A stretch of DNA of 64,000 bases from assembly GCA_021234155.1 (NCBI GenBank), contig JAJEKV010000056.1, positions 727,905-791,904 on the forward strand, written 5' to 3'. The position numbers and the translations under genes are program-made. Source of the stretch: Isoetes taiwanensis (lineage: Eukaryota; Streptophyta; Lycopodiopsida; Isoetales; Isoetaceae). Shown piece by piece: positions 12,920 to 24,860 of this stretch. Every line of letters starts with the position of its first letter. Position 1 is the stretch's first letter. The notes beneath the pieces are model-generated. The model was not told the origin of the DNA, searched no databases, and saw nothing but the letters and a program-made list of their open reading frames with translations.

Positions 12920-14800
12920 AGTGTTTTGATGCCCATCGTATCTTCAACAGCTTAGTTCAGCGAAATGTGTATTCCTGGACGTCGCTCATATCAGGGCATG
13001 TTGAATGCGGACAACCTAGTTACGCTTTCATCTTATATCAGAAAATGCAAGAGGATTATATACCTCCTAGCAGTTATACAATCATGGTCTTATTGAGAGC
13101 ATGTGCTAGCTGAAAGATATAAAAATGGGTCGGGAGCTACACAAGGAAGCTGTAACAAAGGATTTGAGAAGAATATTATTGTTGGTAATACACTCCTCGA
13201 CATGTATGCCAAATGCGGCCTGCTTGCAGAAGCCGAAGATGTCTTTATGCACTTGCCAGTTCGTGATGTTGTATCCTGGAATGTATTACTCTCAGGATAT
13301 GTTGAGAATGAACTTTGCCAAGAAGCCCTCAAATATTTTGAGAAAATGCAATCAGAGGGATTTCTTCCTGATGAAATCACATTTGTTTGCAACCCTAAGG
13401 GGTGTGGCGGTGCAGGATTCAAAAAAAAGGGACGTGAGATGCACAGTGAGATTGAAAAGATGGGGTTTGAGGGAGATTTATGTGGGCAATACATTGGTGA
13501 CATATACGCCAAATGTGGTTCACTTGCTGAAGCACTAGAAGTCTTTGACAAGTTGCCAATCTGAACTGTTGTGTCATGGAATGCTTTGGTTGCAGGATAT
13601 ATGGAAAATGGTCTATCTCGGGAAGTACTGAAATGTGTGGAAGTGATGCAGCTGGAGGGTACATCTCCAGATGCCTTCATATATGCGTGCAGCTTAAAAA
13701 GCATGCAGTTCAATAGGAGCTGTGAACAGAGCTAGACAACTGCATGGTGAGCTCAGACGAAATGGGCTTGAAGGAGATCCTTTCTTAAAGTACTTTAATT
13801 GACATGTATGGAAAATGTGGATCACTTGCAGAGGCGTGCAAAACATTTTGACAAGGCACCAATGCGTGATGTAGCCTTGTGGAATGCAATGATAAATGTC
13901 TATGGCACAAATCATGAAGGCATCTTGGCTATGCAGTGCTTTGGGGACATGCAAAGGTGCAATATAAAACCAGATTCTATTACATTCACATGTCTCCTTA
14001 CTGCATGCAGTCGTGCTGGTTTAGTATGCCAAGGGCAGGAATATTTTAGGACCATGAGAGAACATTATGGGATTGATGCAACTATTGATCACTATACATG
14101 CATGGTTGATCTTCTTGCACGGTCTGGATACTTGTTTCAAGCAGAACAATTGCTCGAAACTATATTAAATGTGCCTTCTATAAAGACATGGACTGCGTTG
14201 CTCAGTGCTTGCAAAATTTATGGAGAAGCAAAGCTAGCTTTAACATGCTTTCAGCACCTCACTCCGTTAAATCCAACTGCAGCTTCTTTGTGCATTTTAT
14301 CAGTATCTATGCAAGTGCTGGCAGGTGGGAAGATGCAAGCAGAATAGAGGGAGTTGAGGAAACATATGGGAGCTCAAAAAGCCTGCAATGGCTTTGATGA
14401 GGGGTGAATAAGAAAGTACATGAGTTTGTAGTTGGGGATATCAAGTGCCAGAGTAAAAAGCTATATCAGCGCTCGAAAATTTGAATTTGCGCATGAAGAA
14501 GAAAGAAGGATATATTCAATTTTAGATCTTGTATTAAAACCTCTTTCACTTGAAGAGAAGAGGAAGCAATGTGTGGGCATGCAGAGAAGCTGGCTATAGC
14601 GTTTTGGACTCTTGCACACACCACAGGGTCGTGGGCGCTGTATGTAACTAAGAACCTAAGGATGTGTGATGACTGCCACAATGCAGCTAAAGATAATATC
14701 TAGAATTGAAAGGCGGAATCATCCTCCGAGGAGGCTTCTTGGGTTCATCATTTCAAGGATGGTTTGTGTAAATGCGGGATATGTGGTGATCTATTATACC
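12920..14800 (+). CDS. PLS-class pentatricopeptide repeat protein with E and DYW domains
   Basis: PPR-DYW proteins are organelle RNA-editing factors: the repeats bind a specific RNA and the DYW domain acts as a cytidine deaminase in chloroplasts or mitochondria. Successive repeats are clear: FDAHRIFNSLVQRNVYSW, NTLLDMYAKCGLLAEAEDVF with VVSWNVLLSGY, IYAKCGSLAEALEVF, a further repeat with KCGSLAEACKTF and LWNAMINVYG, then IDHYTCMVDLLARSG and KTWTALLSACK leading into the E region (KKVHEFVVGD). The DYW domain keeps the zinc/catalytic HAE in CGHAEKLAIAF and the CxxC in KNLRMCDDCHNAAK, then HHFKDGLCKCG near 14,750-14,780. The final tripeptide is not DYW as read. At least six frame changes or stops interrupt the frame, so no start is certain; the N-terminus is probably upstream or decayed. 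No introns are needed, usual for this class. It is either a consensus-damaged functional gene or a young pseudogene. Confidence 0.9.
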
Positions 14801-14989
14801 AAAATGATGGGGATAAACAGTTCACTTTAGTCTTCCCATTTTGCAGAAAGCGGGCAAAATCCCATCAGATGGGGTCATGTTTAACCATGGGCATATCTAT
14901 TGAGTTTTACAGGATAGAATTAAATCCTCTATTAATGTATACAGCGCATAAAGTTAATTGTCTCTGCCCCAATATCCAGGAGTATCGGG

Positions 14990-15326
14990 AGAATTATAGC
15001 ACGATACAGAACTGGGTCTCACTGGGCACAGTGGAGACAAGTAGGCAGAGAGTCCAAGGGAAGAGAGGAAATGTACGTTGTGTGAGACGGATGCCATAGA
15101 AGATGAGATACACGTATTCTTAAAAAACTGCTATATTGCTATAAAGAAATAAAGATAGCCCATCTTGATTATTACTCCTTACACCAGTTGAACCCACAAA
15201 AACTAGGCAACTACCCCTCAAAATTTTGGAATTACATAGAAATTTTTTGCTCAAACTTTGAGATATGATGATGTAAATTGATTTGGCTTCATGGCCCTTT
15301 GGGTCTCTCGAAGTGTGAATCAATCA

Positions 15327-15384
<58 letters not shown>

Positions 15385-15389
15385 GTATT

Positions 15390-15479
<90 letters not shown>
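14990..15479 (+). mobile_element. LINE 3' end (RT C-terminal zinc finger, 3' UTR and ATT-repeat tail)
   Basis: Across frames the plus strand encodes RTGSHW...GRESKGREEM followed by CTLCETDAIEDEIHVFLKNC (about 15,003-15,130). This is the C-terminal H/C-rich finger typical of non-LTR reverse transcriptases (Cys-x2-Cys, EDEIH, Cys). A short 3' UTR follows (GGCTTCATGGCCCTTTGGG), ending in a long ATT microsatellite, the usual way some LINE lineages terminate. The element is 5'-truncated, as most LINE insertions are, and sits about 200 bp after the PPR-DYW domain. It may therefore supply the PPR transcript's 3' end. Confidence 0.75.
15328..15479 (+). repeat. (ATT)n microsatellite, about 150 bp
   Basis: Nearly uninterrupted ATT trinucleotides, broken only by two AGT variants near 15,383-15,390. 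It directly follows the LINE 3' UTR and is best explained as the LINE tail, later expanded by slippage. The long isoleucine-rich open frame across it is an artefact of the repeat. Confidence 0.95.
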
Positions 15480-15715
15480 GCATTATTGCATCCGGTTTCA
15501 TGTTGACCGAAGTGTTTTGGAAACTAGTCGCTTTCTATGATTTCAGGCCGGATAAGGTTGTGTGTGTTTAAAACGGTAGTAACTATGGTATCCAGATCGA
15601 TGTCATGTTTTAATGAGAGTGAAAGAAATAGTGGGCTTATTTTGTGAACTAAACAAGACCCCATCCGATATATATACCACAACTCGTCGAGTTCCGGCTT
15701 TAGAATTCTAGATCC

Positions 15716-15798
15716 GGAAAACTTTATACCGTTTGGACGGACTTCCAAGAAGATGGAAAACTTTTATACCGTTTTGGCCGGGACTTCCAAGAAGAGAG
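15716..15798 (+). repeat. Tandem duplication, about 40 bp
   Basis: GGAAAACTTTATACCGTTTGG...GACTTCCAAGAAGA at 15,716-15,753 is repeated with a few single-base insertions at 15,755-15,798. No coding role is evident. Confidence 0.8.
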
Positions 15799-17344
15799 AT
15801 TTGGAAAGTACAACAGGTGTGAAAATATTTACATCGCATTTTGAAGATATGTTGGATGTTGTGAAAATAGATATTTCGAAACTGAAATGTCCATGGTTTC
15901 TTACAAGTAATGGCAACCCTACTTTATTCCTAGCATTCATATAGATGGTCCCTGATAATATCAATAAATGTTACAAGAAATTTATGGCGTTTCTCAATAA
16001 CAATTGGAAAAATGTGTGAAGTAGGAATAGACTTATTAAGATTCGTTGTACACGTGACAACCCCATATTTTTAAAGTGGGACAACGTCAAAACAAAATAG
16101 GACTAGGAAAAGTGCCTCAAAAGTTGCTAGGCCTTTTGTCAGGTGTAAGCTCAAAACTATTCTATTACAAAGAAATTTATCATTTGTGACCTCACATTTC
16201 TCTTTACCCACTTAGCATCAGTTCAAAATCCAAGTATTATAGAGGAAATTTCAAGATTATTTCTATTGACTAAACAATCTATTGATCAGTAAGTTACTGT
16301 CAGTCTATTAGTTAATTCAAGAACATCTAATCCTGTGAAACCAGTTTCCTTGAATGGGATGGTGAATTGAGTTTTTTAAGAGGTTTTAAAACTATGACCC
16401 TAAAACAATAATGTACAGAAATTGTCTATGTGCTCCCTTTTATTTGACCATTGCTAAGCGTTCGCATAAGAATAATACATCTCTCCTTTCCATCACATAC
16501 TCCATAAGCTTTTGGCCTTTGATGTTGAATTCTTAAGGTGTGATGTTCCTCATCCTAATGGATGTCAATCTATTAACATGCTCCGAACAAAATGATATAA
16601 CATCAAAGTTTATGCAAAATTTATTGCATATCATAGACATTTATCATAGACATTTATATCATAGACATTGTTCTTACGCTCTATATAATGTAATCCAATT
16701 AGCCATCTTCCTATATTTTGAGCAATAGTTGTTACTTGATTTTTGCTTATGGCTATTGGATCCTCGCTTTAAAAAGAGGTTCCTCATGTTAGTTTTGAGG
16801 CTGAATGATTTTTCCATACTAGATTTCCTTCTAGTCAAAGTACTCTAATAAAATTTAGCTCGAAAAAAATATTTCACCTCTCTAATGAGATTTATTTCGA
16901 AAATTACTAGGCAAAACTAACTCCATATAGAAACTTTGGATGCGGAACTTATGTTGGAACTTAAGATGGAGGCGAAATTGGGCACAAAAGCAATATATAT
17001 CTACTTAAGGATACGGATAGCGGATCTTCATTTGGACCATCGACATGCTTCTTGAGCTAGTTTAAACCCGCTCCTAGCTCCGGAAATACAATATATTGGC
17101 CTTTTATGAATTTCAATAAGCAAGGAAGATTCACATATCATTTTTGCACGCTAGAAATTGAATCCGGGCTTCAAGGTTCTCTATAACTCTCGCCCAAGAG
17201 CATCGAATTATGCCCAAACAACTACATCTACCCTAATTTTGGCCTATTCATGGACCCTAATTTGAGCTTCGAAAGCAGTTCCAAAGCTATTCCCATGGCC
17301 AAGGCTCATGCCATCCTTCCAACGATTTGCAGCAAGAGAGCCTA
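15799..17344. other. Mostly unknown; possible short coding relic at the start
   Basis: At about 15,753-16,018 the plus strand reads without many breaks (words such as KCPWFLTSNGNPTLFLAF and INKCYKKFMAFLNNNWKN). This has a protein-like look but matches no family I recognise. The remainder to 17.34 kb is AT-rich without exons; a 13-bp word (ATCATAGACATTT) is tandemly repeated near 16,627-16,668. Confidence 0.35.
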
Positions 17345-19066
17345 CAATTATAGAATAGAATATCTAGAATAGAATAGAAATTATTGTCCCTTGTGCCCTA
17401 AGGCCCCTGGACTGATGTAGCATGGGCGATCTCCCTAAAGGGCGCTATTAGCACATCACACTGGTTTATTGTAGCCTTTTCTGAAGGCTTCCTTAGTTTC
17501 TATTAGTACCGCACCGCTTTTTAATTCCGGCATCATGGTCGTGCGGTGGTGCGTCGTTATCAATCAGCTTTTAACTGAGCATTTAGTGGGCGTCTATGAC
17601 TCGCCTCTTGGGCGATTCATATTACAAGCCCTCTTTCTTTGTGCACTTCTCGATGCCTGATCATCATCTCCTCGATTGCCTCCCGCGGATCTCTCATTGT
17701 TTTACGCCCTTATCATCGTGGTGTGTGTGGTGACCCCATCTTATGTTTCTCGTATTTGTTTCGGCGTCTCCGTGACATTGGGCACTCATTGAGCGGTGAT
17801 TCTCATCCTCCACTTTCCGGTGTCGCCGCATTCTACATATCCGATTGTCCTTTTCTATTTTCCTCCATCTGTCCTTTTCAATTCTTAGATCGTGGCTTCC
17901 CATCATACTGAAGTAACTTCCAATGGCTGATTGAAACCTTGCATCCGCACCTTTAGCCCATTTCCCTGTGCTGTGTGCGTCATATCCCAGATACCTGTAT
18001 TCTGTTGATTCCTCTAATTCTGTCCCTATATATCTGAAAGGTCTGTGCCTGTTCCTGTGACCGAAAATAATTATTTTGGTTTTTGCAAGGTTTACCGTTA
18101 ACCATGTTCTTTCGTAGAAGGTCTCTAATAGCTTTAGTAATCTGTGCATCCCCTTATTCTTTGTGGCCATCATGCTTAGGTCATCAGCATATAACATAAT
18201 AGGTACCTTGGTGTCTCCTAATGTAGGGGCGTCCGTGTCCCCTTGCTGTTCTGCTATGATGTCGGGGATAGGGGATAGGGGCACCCCTGTTTGACTTCTG
18301 TATCGCAATTTATTGCCTGTCCTTCCTGTCCCATTTTTACATATACCCTGTGGTATAGTCTTGCAATTGCTCCTACCATGTCCCCCGGTGCCTGCATATC
18401 TATCAGTCTCTGTAGGAGCTTTTCCCTCGGGACTATGTCGAATGCCTTTCTAATGTCCATAAAGTAGCATATTATTTTCTTTCCCGAGCTACATTTCGCT
18501 TCTATTAGTATCCGTAGGATTACTAGATGATCTGCGGGTTGAGTGTTCGCCCCGAAGTTCCCTGCCCTTTAAGGTCCTTGTGCCTCGGGTTTCATTTTAC
18601 GCCCACTATTTCAATTTCTTGTCGAGGAACTTTTTCAAACTACTTTGCGAAGATAGAGCTCACCATAATTGTCCTATAGTTCCCAGGTTCCTCTCTGCTC
18701 CCCCCTTTGTGTAGAGGTATGACCACCCATTTGTATGCCCATCCGTCTGCGAGCCCCGGTATGTATTATGCCATTAAAAATGTTTGTGAAACTTGTTTCC
18801 TATTGTCAGTATCTCAGAACGGTTAGTCCATAGAGATCCGGGGGCTTTGTTATTAGCCATCCCGATTTAGTGCTATCATTACTTCCCGTATACCGGAAGC
18901 ACGGTTTATCCATCTCTTGTAATGCATGTATTGGCATTGGGGATGCCCCCGTCTTATATAGTTTCTCAAGGTATTTCTCCCATCCGGTTGTTCGCTGCTG
19001 TCCCGTGTGTTCTCGCTTTTCTATTCCCTCTCCCTTCCCTTTAAATCCTTAAGTCGATTTAATTAA
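17345..19066 (-). mobile_element. LINE, 3' half: reverse transcriptase and 3' tail
   Basis: The minus strand encodes reverse transcriptase motifs in order: DIRKAFDIVPREKLLQRL (about 18,400-18,460), QGCPLSP-like after a frame change, LYADDLSMMA (the catalytic YxDD region, about 18,190), KTKIIIFG and EYRYLGYDAHSTGKW (about 17,950-18,080). The 3' UTR runs to an (ATTCT)n-like tail near 17,345-17,380. The upstream end stops at the insertion junction at 19,066; the matching 5' half with the endonuclease resumes at 31,377. Numerous stops show the element is dead. Confidence 0.85.
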
Positions 19067-19257
19067 AGTGGGACAAATCTTGAATTTTGGGACTCCTGAC
19101 GAAAAATGGGACTCACACACCATAAAAAGAAATTTCTGAATTGATTGCTTGAATAGAATTACACATGACACACATAGAATTGGGTTACTTGTTTTCCTCA
19201 TAAATTTTACAAACCACTAGTTGAGAAAGTTTTCAAACTTCTCAATATTATGCACCC

Positions 19258-21905
19258 TCATACAATGATATAGCATGGAGGTTGCTCATGGCCTTGTCCA
19301 TCTCCTTTCTTGGGATCTTGTGTGTGTTGTCTTTTTGCAATGTGAGAACTTGGATATGACCATACCACACACTCCACCAATTCCCTCCTTTGAGGGTCCG
19401 GATAATTTGGCCTCCACTTCTTCTCCCAAAGAATGTATTGCTCCTTCAAGTTGCCCTTCTTGTACCTCCCAATGGGCTCCCAATATTGAATTTGGAATCC
19501 AGACTTAACTCTCTCCATCATGCATAGTGGTGGTCACATCGAGGAGAGTGCCACCCCTAACCATATTGGGACAGTCCTCATCATCGAGCCTTACTAGCAC
19601 AAAGTATCCTTCCTTGATGTCCTCAAAGGGATCCCACTCAGGAAGATCAAACCGCCGGCTTTGAGGCCTTACTTCCCACAAACCACTTGGGACCCAAGTG
19701 AGCATTCTTAGACGATTTTTGCACCTTGAGAACCCTCCCATCTTGACTGCAAGAACCTCTCTCTTAGCTCCCTCCCACATGGTCATTCGGTTTCTAAGCA
19801 TGTCACAACTTTCTCCCAGTACTTGATTAGGGAGTCCATTTGATTTTTCTTAAGAGTGGAGGTGTGCTTTCCATTTCTAACATCATCCCAGAGTGCGTTA
19901 TGTAATCCTTGATGCCCTTCACCAGTTGGCTAGAGTCTTTGACTGTCTTGAAGGGAGGTAGTGGTTTTGGCTGCCCTTTAGGAATGAGAACTTCACCAGC
20001 AGCACCCTTTGCCACAACTCGATACCTTGTACAGGCATCCACAACTTGTCACCTGGTCTCCACTTATATTGCATGATTGGTATTCCATCCCTAACCCAAA
20101 ACTTGAATTGAAGTGGCTTTGTGTGTCCTGTCAACTGGTCCTTGCCATCTAGCAAGTATCCTTCTACAAATGATTTCCAATCTGCAACCTCATCCATCAA
20201 GAAAGCCATTGGGTTGGGGTCAATGCAGCTCTCAAACACATCCATTAGTTCAGGGAGAGTGGTCACGTTTTCTCTCTTGAGCTTGGTGGAGAAAGTTCCA
20301 AAGAATCCATCTATATCATCATGCGTATGCCCAACCATCATGAATCCCACTTTCACAACTTTGAATACTCCCACTGCTGTCAAGTATGACATTGCCCCAA
20401 ACATCCATCTATTCTTGTTTTCTTTCCAACAGTTGTCCAACTGAACACATAGCTCCTCAGGCAGTGATTTCTCAAGTAAGGGGAAATCATCCCAAGTCCT
20501 CCTTGATTCACTAGACACCTTGGATGTGAGCTTTTTTATCTGCCTTTGGTAACAAAGCGGTTGATCATCCATCAAAGCCTCAAAATGGGTCTTTGAAGGG
20601 GGAATACCTCCTCCCTTCTATCGATCCTTTCTCTAGTGTTCTCAAGCACTTGAAAATAGAGCTCACATGGAAGTTTGGATCATCTCTCCATAGATCAAGC
20701 ACAAAATGACCATATGTTCCAGTTCCATGACCATGTGTTAATACACCCGCCAGACTTACTTTCATCTGAAAAGCGTTTTGACAACGCTTGGGTAAAGGAT
20801 CTAGCTTTGGCAAGAAAGTCTTGTGTTGGTCCATCTTATCATGAATTATACACAAAAATTTGTAGAATTTTGCATCTCGAGAAAAATGTTCTCCACTTGC
20901 CAAATACAACCGTCTACATGATATTTGGTCCCTTTGGTGATCTGCAAATTGCTCCCTAATTGCCATTCTTTCTTTCTCTATTGCAGTTGATGCAAGTGTA
21001 TCCTTGAGTTGAATGCAAGTGTTGCACTTTGAGAATGGCATGTGTTGTAGGACACTCCACGCCCCAGAAGTGAGTGCTCCATAACTTGCTGAAATGTGAT
21101 TGAGAAAGAGGCCTACCTCCGGTAGTTTCTAGGATGGAGTTGACCTCCTTAAGGCACTCCTTTTGGATATAGTGTTGTGGCAACACTCTTTTGCACCACT
21201 CGCGACACCGTGCTCGTTCACCTTCGACTTGTGGGGCATAGATTGAGACATGTATCTCACAAAGCTCTCAAGATCCAATGGCCCTTTAGAGTATTTGCTC
21301 TAGGTTTCAAAGTGAGTGCATTACCATGTTGGAACAAAGTGTGCCCTTTTTCTAACCTGCTCGGTATTCGTAAAATGAAGACTTGCTCACCCCAAGAATC
21401 CATCTCAATGCTCTCATACATACCTTCATTCCCCTCAATTGATATAGCAACCTGGCCCTGTGTTTTCATCATAGCTGGAATTCCTACACAAGGAGTAAAT
21501 GAAATTAATCCTATCTTTAGTTGCCCAATGTATTGGGACCTTATCGCATCGAGGTCATCCACATTTGTAATGCCTTTGTGCAATCTAGGTTGCAACACTC
21601 TTGTCCCCTAATTGCCTCAGGTTTTCTTTTTGGTTGGTGCCATACTTTCCATCCTTTCTAAATATTTGTCACTTCTAGGCCTCTTGGGCACCTTTGGTTG
21701 CCTTTTTATGAAAGACATAGCGTCTCTTCCTTGTGATCAAAGGATGCTCATCGACCACCAAATCTTCCACATGGCCTTGGGTGGGCCTTGGGGTGTGTAG
21801 TTGAAGAGGGCATTCTAGAGTATCACCATTCTTGTGTGTAATAAATCTAATTGGCCATCTCAACTGAGCTTGGGACTCCGTGACCACGAGCAGCACACAA
21901 TGCAA
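19258..21905 (-). CDS. RNase-H-like transposase-like protein (DUF7869-like), frame broken
   Basis: The minus-strand frames form one protein of roughly 850-880 residues once single-base breaks are ignored. The N-terminal part includes a Cys-bearing segment (KCNTCIQLKD). The core has three acidic blocks: CIIHDKMDQHKT (about 20,850), VQLDNCWKENKN (about 20,430) and VGHTHDDIDGFFGTFS (about 20,300), a plausible D-D-D/E RNase-H-fold triad. Next come CIDPNPM and DWKSFVEGYLLDG, then a C-terminal domain with YFVLVRLDDEDCP and YWEPIGRYKKGNLKEQY that resembles a chromatin-reader (BAH-like) fold. The gene sits 190 bp inside the left terminus of the 12.3-kb element, as expected for its mobilising enzyme. 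A decayed relative lies at 1322-1810. Family identity is from memory; breaks between 19.8, 19.9, 20.58 and 21.2 kb mean it is not translatable as read. Confidence 0.7.
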
Positions 21906-22189
21906 TCACTAGAGCTTCCACGGGACATGATAGTATCAACTTTCGATAAGAAGCTTCACAATGCCAACTCCAAGATGTTCATCTCCCGGCCTCTCATCAT
22001 TCACACTATCAAATGGATCAAGCGGCAGATTTATTATGCCCTCACCGCCAAATACCGCCCTCAAGTTTGCAAGGGTGCAACAAAAAGGCAACCCATCTTC
22101 CTCCATTGGAGCCTAGGCAATGGCCTCCTTTTGAATTCCTGGCTCCATTTTACTCATCACATGCTCCCCCTGAATGAAAAGCTCACATT

Positions 22190-22490
22190 AAAACCATATA
22201 GCCCCAAACACCACAAATATGACCATATGAACCATATAAAACCATACAAACCACACTCATATACAAACCATACAACCATATAAAACCATACAAAACCACA
22301 CTCATATACAAACCATATACAAACCATACAACCATATTAACTAAAATCATATAACCATATTAAAGCATACAACCACACTCATTTCTAAACCATATGTAAA
22401 CATTGTAACCATTGAAACCATATTAAATACAAACCATTGAAACCATATTAAATACAACCATTGAAAATTTTATTAAATACATAAGCATAT
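22190..22490 (+). repeat. Minisatellite-like AACCATA array
   Basis: About 300 bp built from variants of AACCATA, AAACCATAC and CACTCATATACAAACC, with no fixed unit length. It lies just beyond the 5' end of the transposase-like gene, inside the 12.3-kb element. It is simple-sequence DNA; the open frames across it are not credible genes. Confidence 0.85.
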
Positions 22491-23485
22491 AACCTACCTT
22501 TTTCATATTTTGTCATGGCCACGCGGGCGCCTCTTAAGATAACAAAACCATTAACCCACGCGAAAGTAATCTACTGTTACACGCCATGAGGGCATGGCCC
22601 ACCACGCGACAATGGTTTTATTATTGCACTTTTACGAGGGCCCGAGGGTGCGGCCGTAACCCACCCTCTTCCTCCCCCACCATTCTTCCTCCCCCGTTTC
22701 TCCGATCTCTCTTCCTCCCTGTTTCCTTTCCTTAGCTTTACACCATCAGCGATCGATCGAACCGAGCGATTCAGTACCATCTTATGAGAAAAGCGGTTGG
22801 TCGACCCGTCGGGGCGGCTTCCTCGCGCCGAAGTTCTATTGATTCATTGTTGGCGCTACCGGGCCGAGAAGAAAGTGAGAGCCCCTTTTAGTCTTTGCTT
22901 TTTTAGTTTTCTCGTAAGTCTTTTTAGTGCATTTTTTCTTATATTACATTGTTGAGGCTCTTATTAATCCCCGATACAATTTACAAGTTGGAATAAATCC
23001 TTATTCACGCTTTGTCAACGACTATACCCACACATGGAAGCGAACTTCGGAGCCTCCTCCCTCATCCAACAAATCTTCCGGGTATGTTTTGTAATATCAT
23101 ACCCCTTTTTAATCTCATTTTTCTCAGTTCTCCACTTTTCTCGTCTTTGTTCTCCACCGTTCTCTGCTTTTCTCATTAATCTCTTATTAATCTTTGTATT
23201 GTTTTACGCTTTTTTTGTTATCTTTTTCTTGCTTGTGGTTGAATTGAATACATTGTACATGCACAAGTGAGAATAGTGGTTATAGTAGCAAGCAACCGAG
23301 ATAGAAATCATCGAGACCGTGTTAGGAAGTAAGATATTCTTGAGCATTATGATAAAATAACTAGGAATGTCTTTCTCCCAAAGAAGAATTCAGAATAGGA
23401 ATTGCGTCCATGAATCTCCATTTCTAACTCAAAGAAATAATTGCGAGGAGACATGCTGGCGGGAGTGGCGAAGTTGAGAATACTT
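22491..23485. other. No gene recognised; GC-rich start
   Basis: The first part contains CCACGCGGGCGCC-type words and a purine/pyrimidine-asymmetric tract (about 22,660-22,740). No exon-like frame with a known motif is visible on either strand. Confidence 0.4.
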
Positions 23486-23597
23486 CGGCTTGCCAACAAT
23501 CCGTGAAGTCACAGGCCTTCTTCTACTCGTGAGTGAGAACTTTTCGATTTCGCGAGGGCAGAAGAGGGAGTGTACACTTCGGATTGTTGGCAGGTGA
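23486..23597. repeat. Inverted repeat, about 15-bp arms
   Basis: CTTGCCAACAATCCG near 23,489 and CGGATTGTTGGCAGG near 23,581 are reverse complements over about 14 bases, with related flanking words (GTGAAGT, ACACTTC). The spacing of roughly 75 bp and the arrangement resemble a small hairpin element or MITE, but no target duplication is evident. Confidence 0.6.
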
Positions 23598-23734
23598 GGG
23601 ATTCTCGACTCGCTGACATTGGATTGCACAGCTACCCAATGTCTTCACATTCTTTAGAACCTGCTGCAGCCTTCTCGACTTTTCATGAGTCGAATGTGAT
23701 ACCTCGCCAATGGCTCTTGTGCGGTCGCAGGTGC

Positions 23735-24860
23735 CTCCACCTGGGCCTCGAGCTACTCTCCCCGAACCATGCTCGCCGAATATGCTAAGAGGGCGGCCGA
23801 AATTTGGGTGGAAGCTCGGCTTTAACCAGCTAGTCTTCGTAGCTTTCGTGAATTAAGAAGCGTAGGCTCAGTGCGCTCAAGGCTGGCTATGACGATCTCT
23901 CCTTCTATCTTCCTCGGACATTCTGCGAGGAAGTGGTTTTGGTATCTGCGAATGGCAGCAATTCTCACATTATTGTGAATTAAGCGATTGGCCTCTACCA
24001 ATCAAAGGCGGAGTCTCGCCGGGCCGTAGCCGATGAATATTCGCGAAGGGATGGAATGCGATTGGGTGGAGCGGCGACTAATACAGTTAATTTGCTTTCG
24101 ATAGGTGAATTAGAAACTCTAGTGCACTTCTAAGAGCTGGCTGGGGCTTGATCTTAAACACTCCTTATCTTCCACCGGACATTCGCGAGGGAAGTGTTTT
24201 GGTATCTGCGAGGGCACCTGCTAATGAATTCTCAGTATTATTATTAGTCGCATGGCCTCTACCCAATCAAAGACCGTCTCGCCGAACCTTCTAGCCGTCG
24301 AATATTGCGAAGGGGATGGAATGCGATTAGTGGAGGCCCTTACAACAACCACGGGGAAACCCGCGAGCTGGCGTACATGCATTCTCGGCTCGTATGAAGT
24401 CGGAATGCCTTACCAACCGCACTCCATGTGTACTAACCGGAGTTACGGATGGCCAAGGCATTTTCGACTTGCGAGTCGAGAATGTAACAAACGAAACCAA
24501 GCATCTCGACTTCGCAAGTCGAGAATCCTTAACGACCAATTCTCCTCGGTAATGCAGTGGCGGGCCTCGACCGGTCGAGTCACTCTCCCCGAACCATCTT
24601 CGCCGAATATTAAGGGAGGGGGACTCACCGGGTGAAGGCCTCTACAACTAACCAACCACGTGGAAACCCGCGAGGAAGCCAGGCTTGCATTCTCTACAAA
24701 TCTTTGCACTTTCTATTCTCTCGTTTTTAGTCCCAAGTGCCTCTAGCGCAATGCGAGCCACTCTCCTTCGAACCATCTTCCTCGAATATTGCGAGAGGAG
24801 TGGTTGGACGAAGTGGAGGCCCCTCCGACTAACTACAAAGAGGATGCATTTGAACCGCAT
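23735..24860 (+). repeat. Degenerate tandem array with CGAATATTGCGAA motif
   Basis: A module recurs at about 23,745, 24,020, 24,275, 24,580 and 24,760. It comprises a CTCTCC or TCTCGCC word, GAACCATCTTC or a variant, GCCGAATATTGCGAAG, GGGATGGAATGCGATT and GTGGAGGCCC. The copies at 23,900-24,090 and 24,165-24,345 also share CGGACATTC, GCGAGG, AAGTG, TTTTGGTATCTGCGA and GGCCTCTACC, giving a local period near 260 bp. CGAATATTG-type cores are near-palindromic. Divergence is strong, so this is an old array that evolved inside the element. No protein is encoded. Confidence 0.7.

Noticed and set aside
13090-13713. 207-codon open frame on the minus strand
   Set aside because: It is the antisense shadow of PPR repeats on the plus strand; no independent motif.
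15291-15506. Isoleucine-rich open reading frame
   Set aside because: It is a translation of the (ATT)n microsatellite at a LINE tail.
21834-22283. 149-codon plus-strand frame
   Set aside because: Partly antisense to the transposase-like gene start and partly translated AACCATA repeat.
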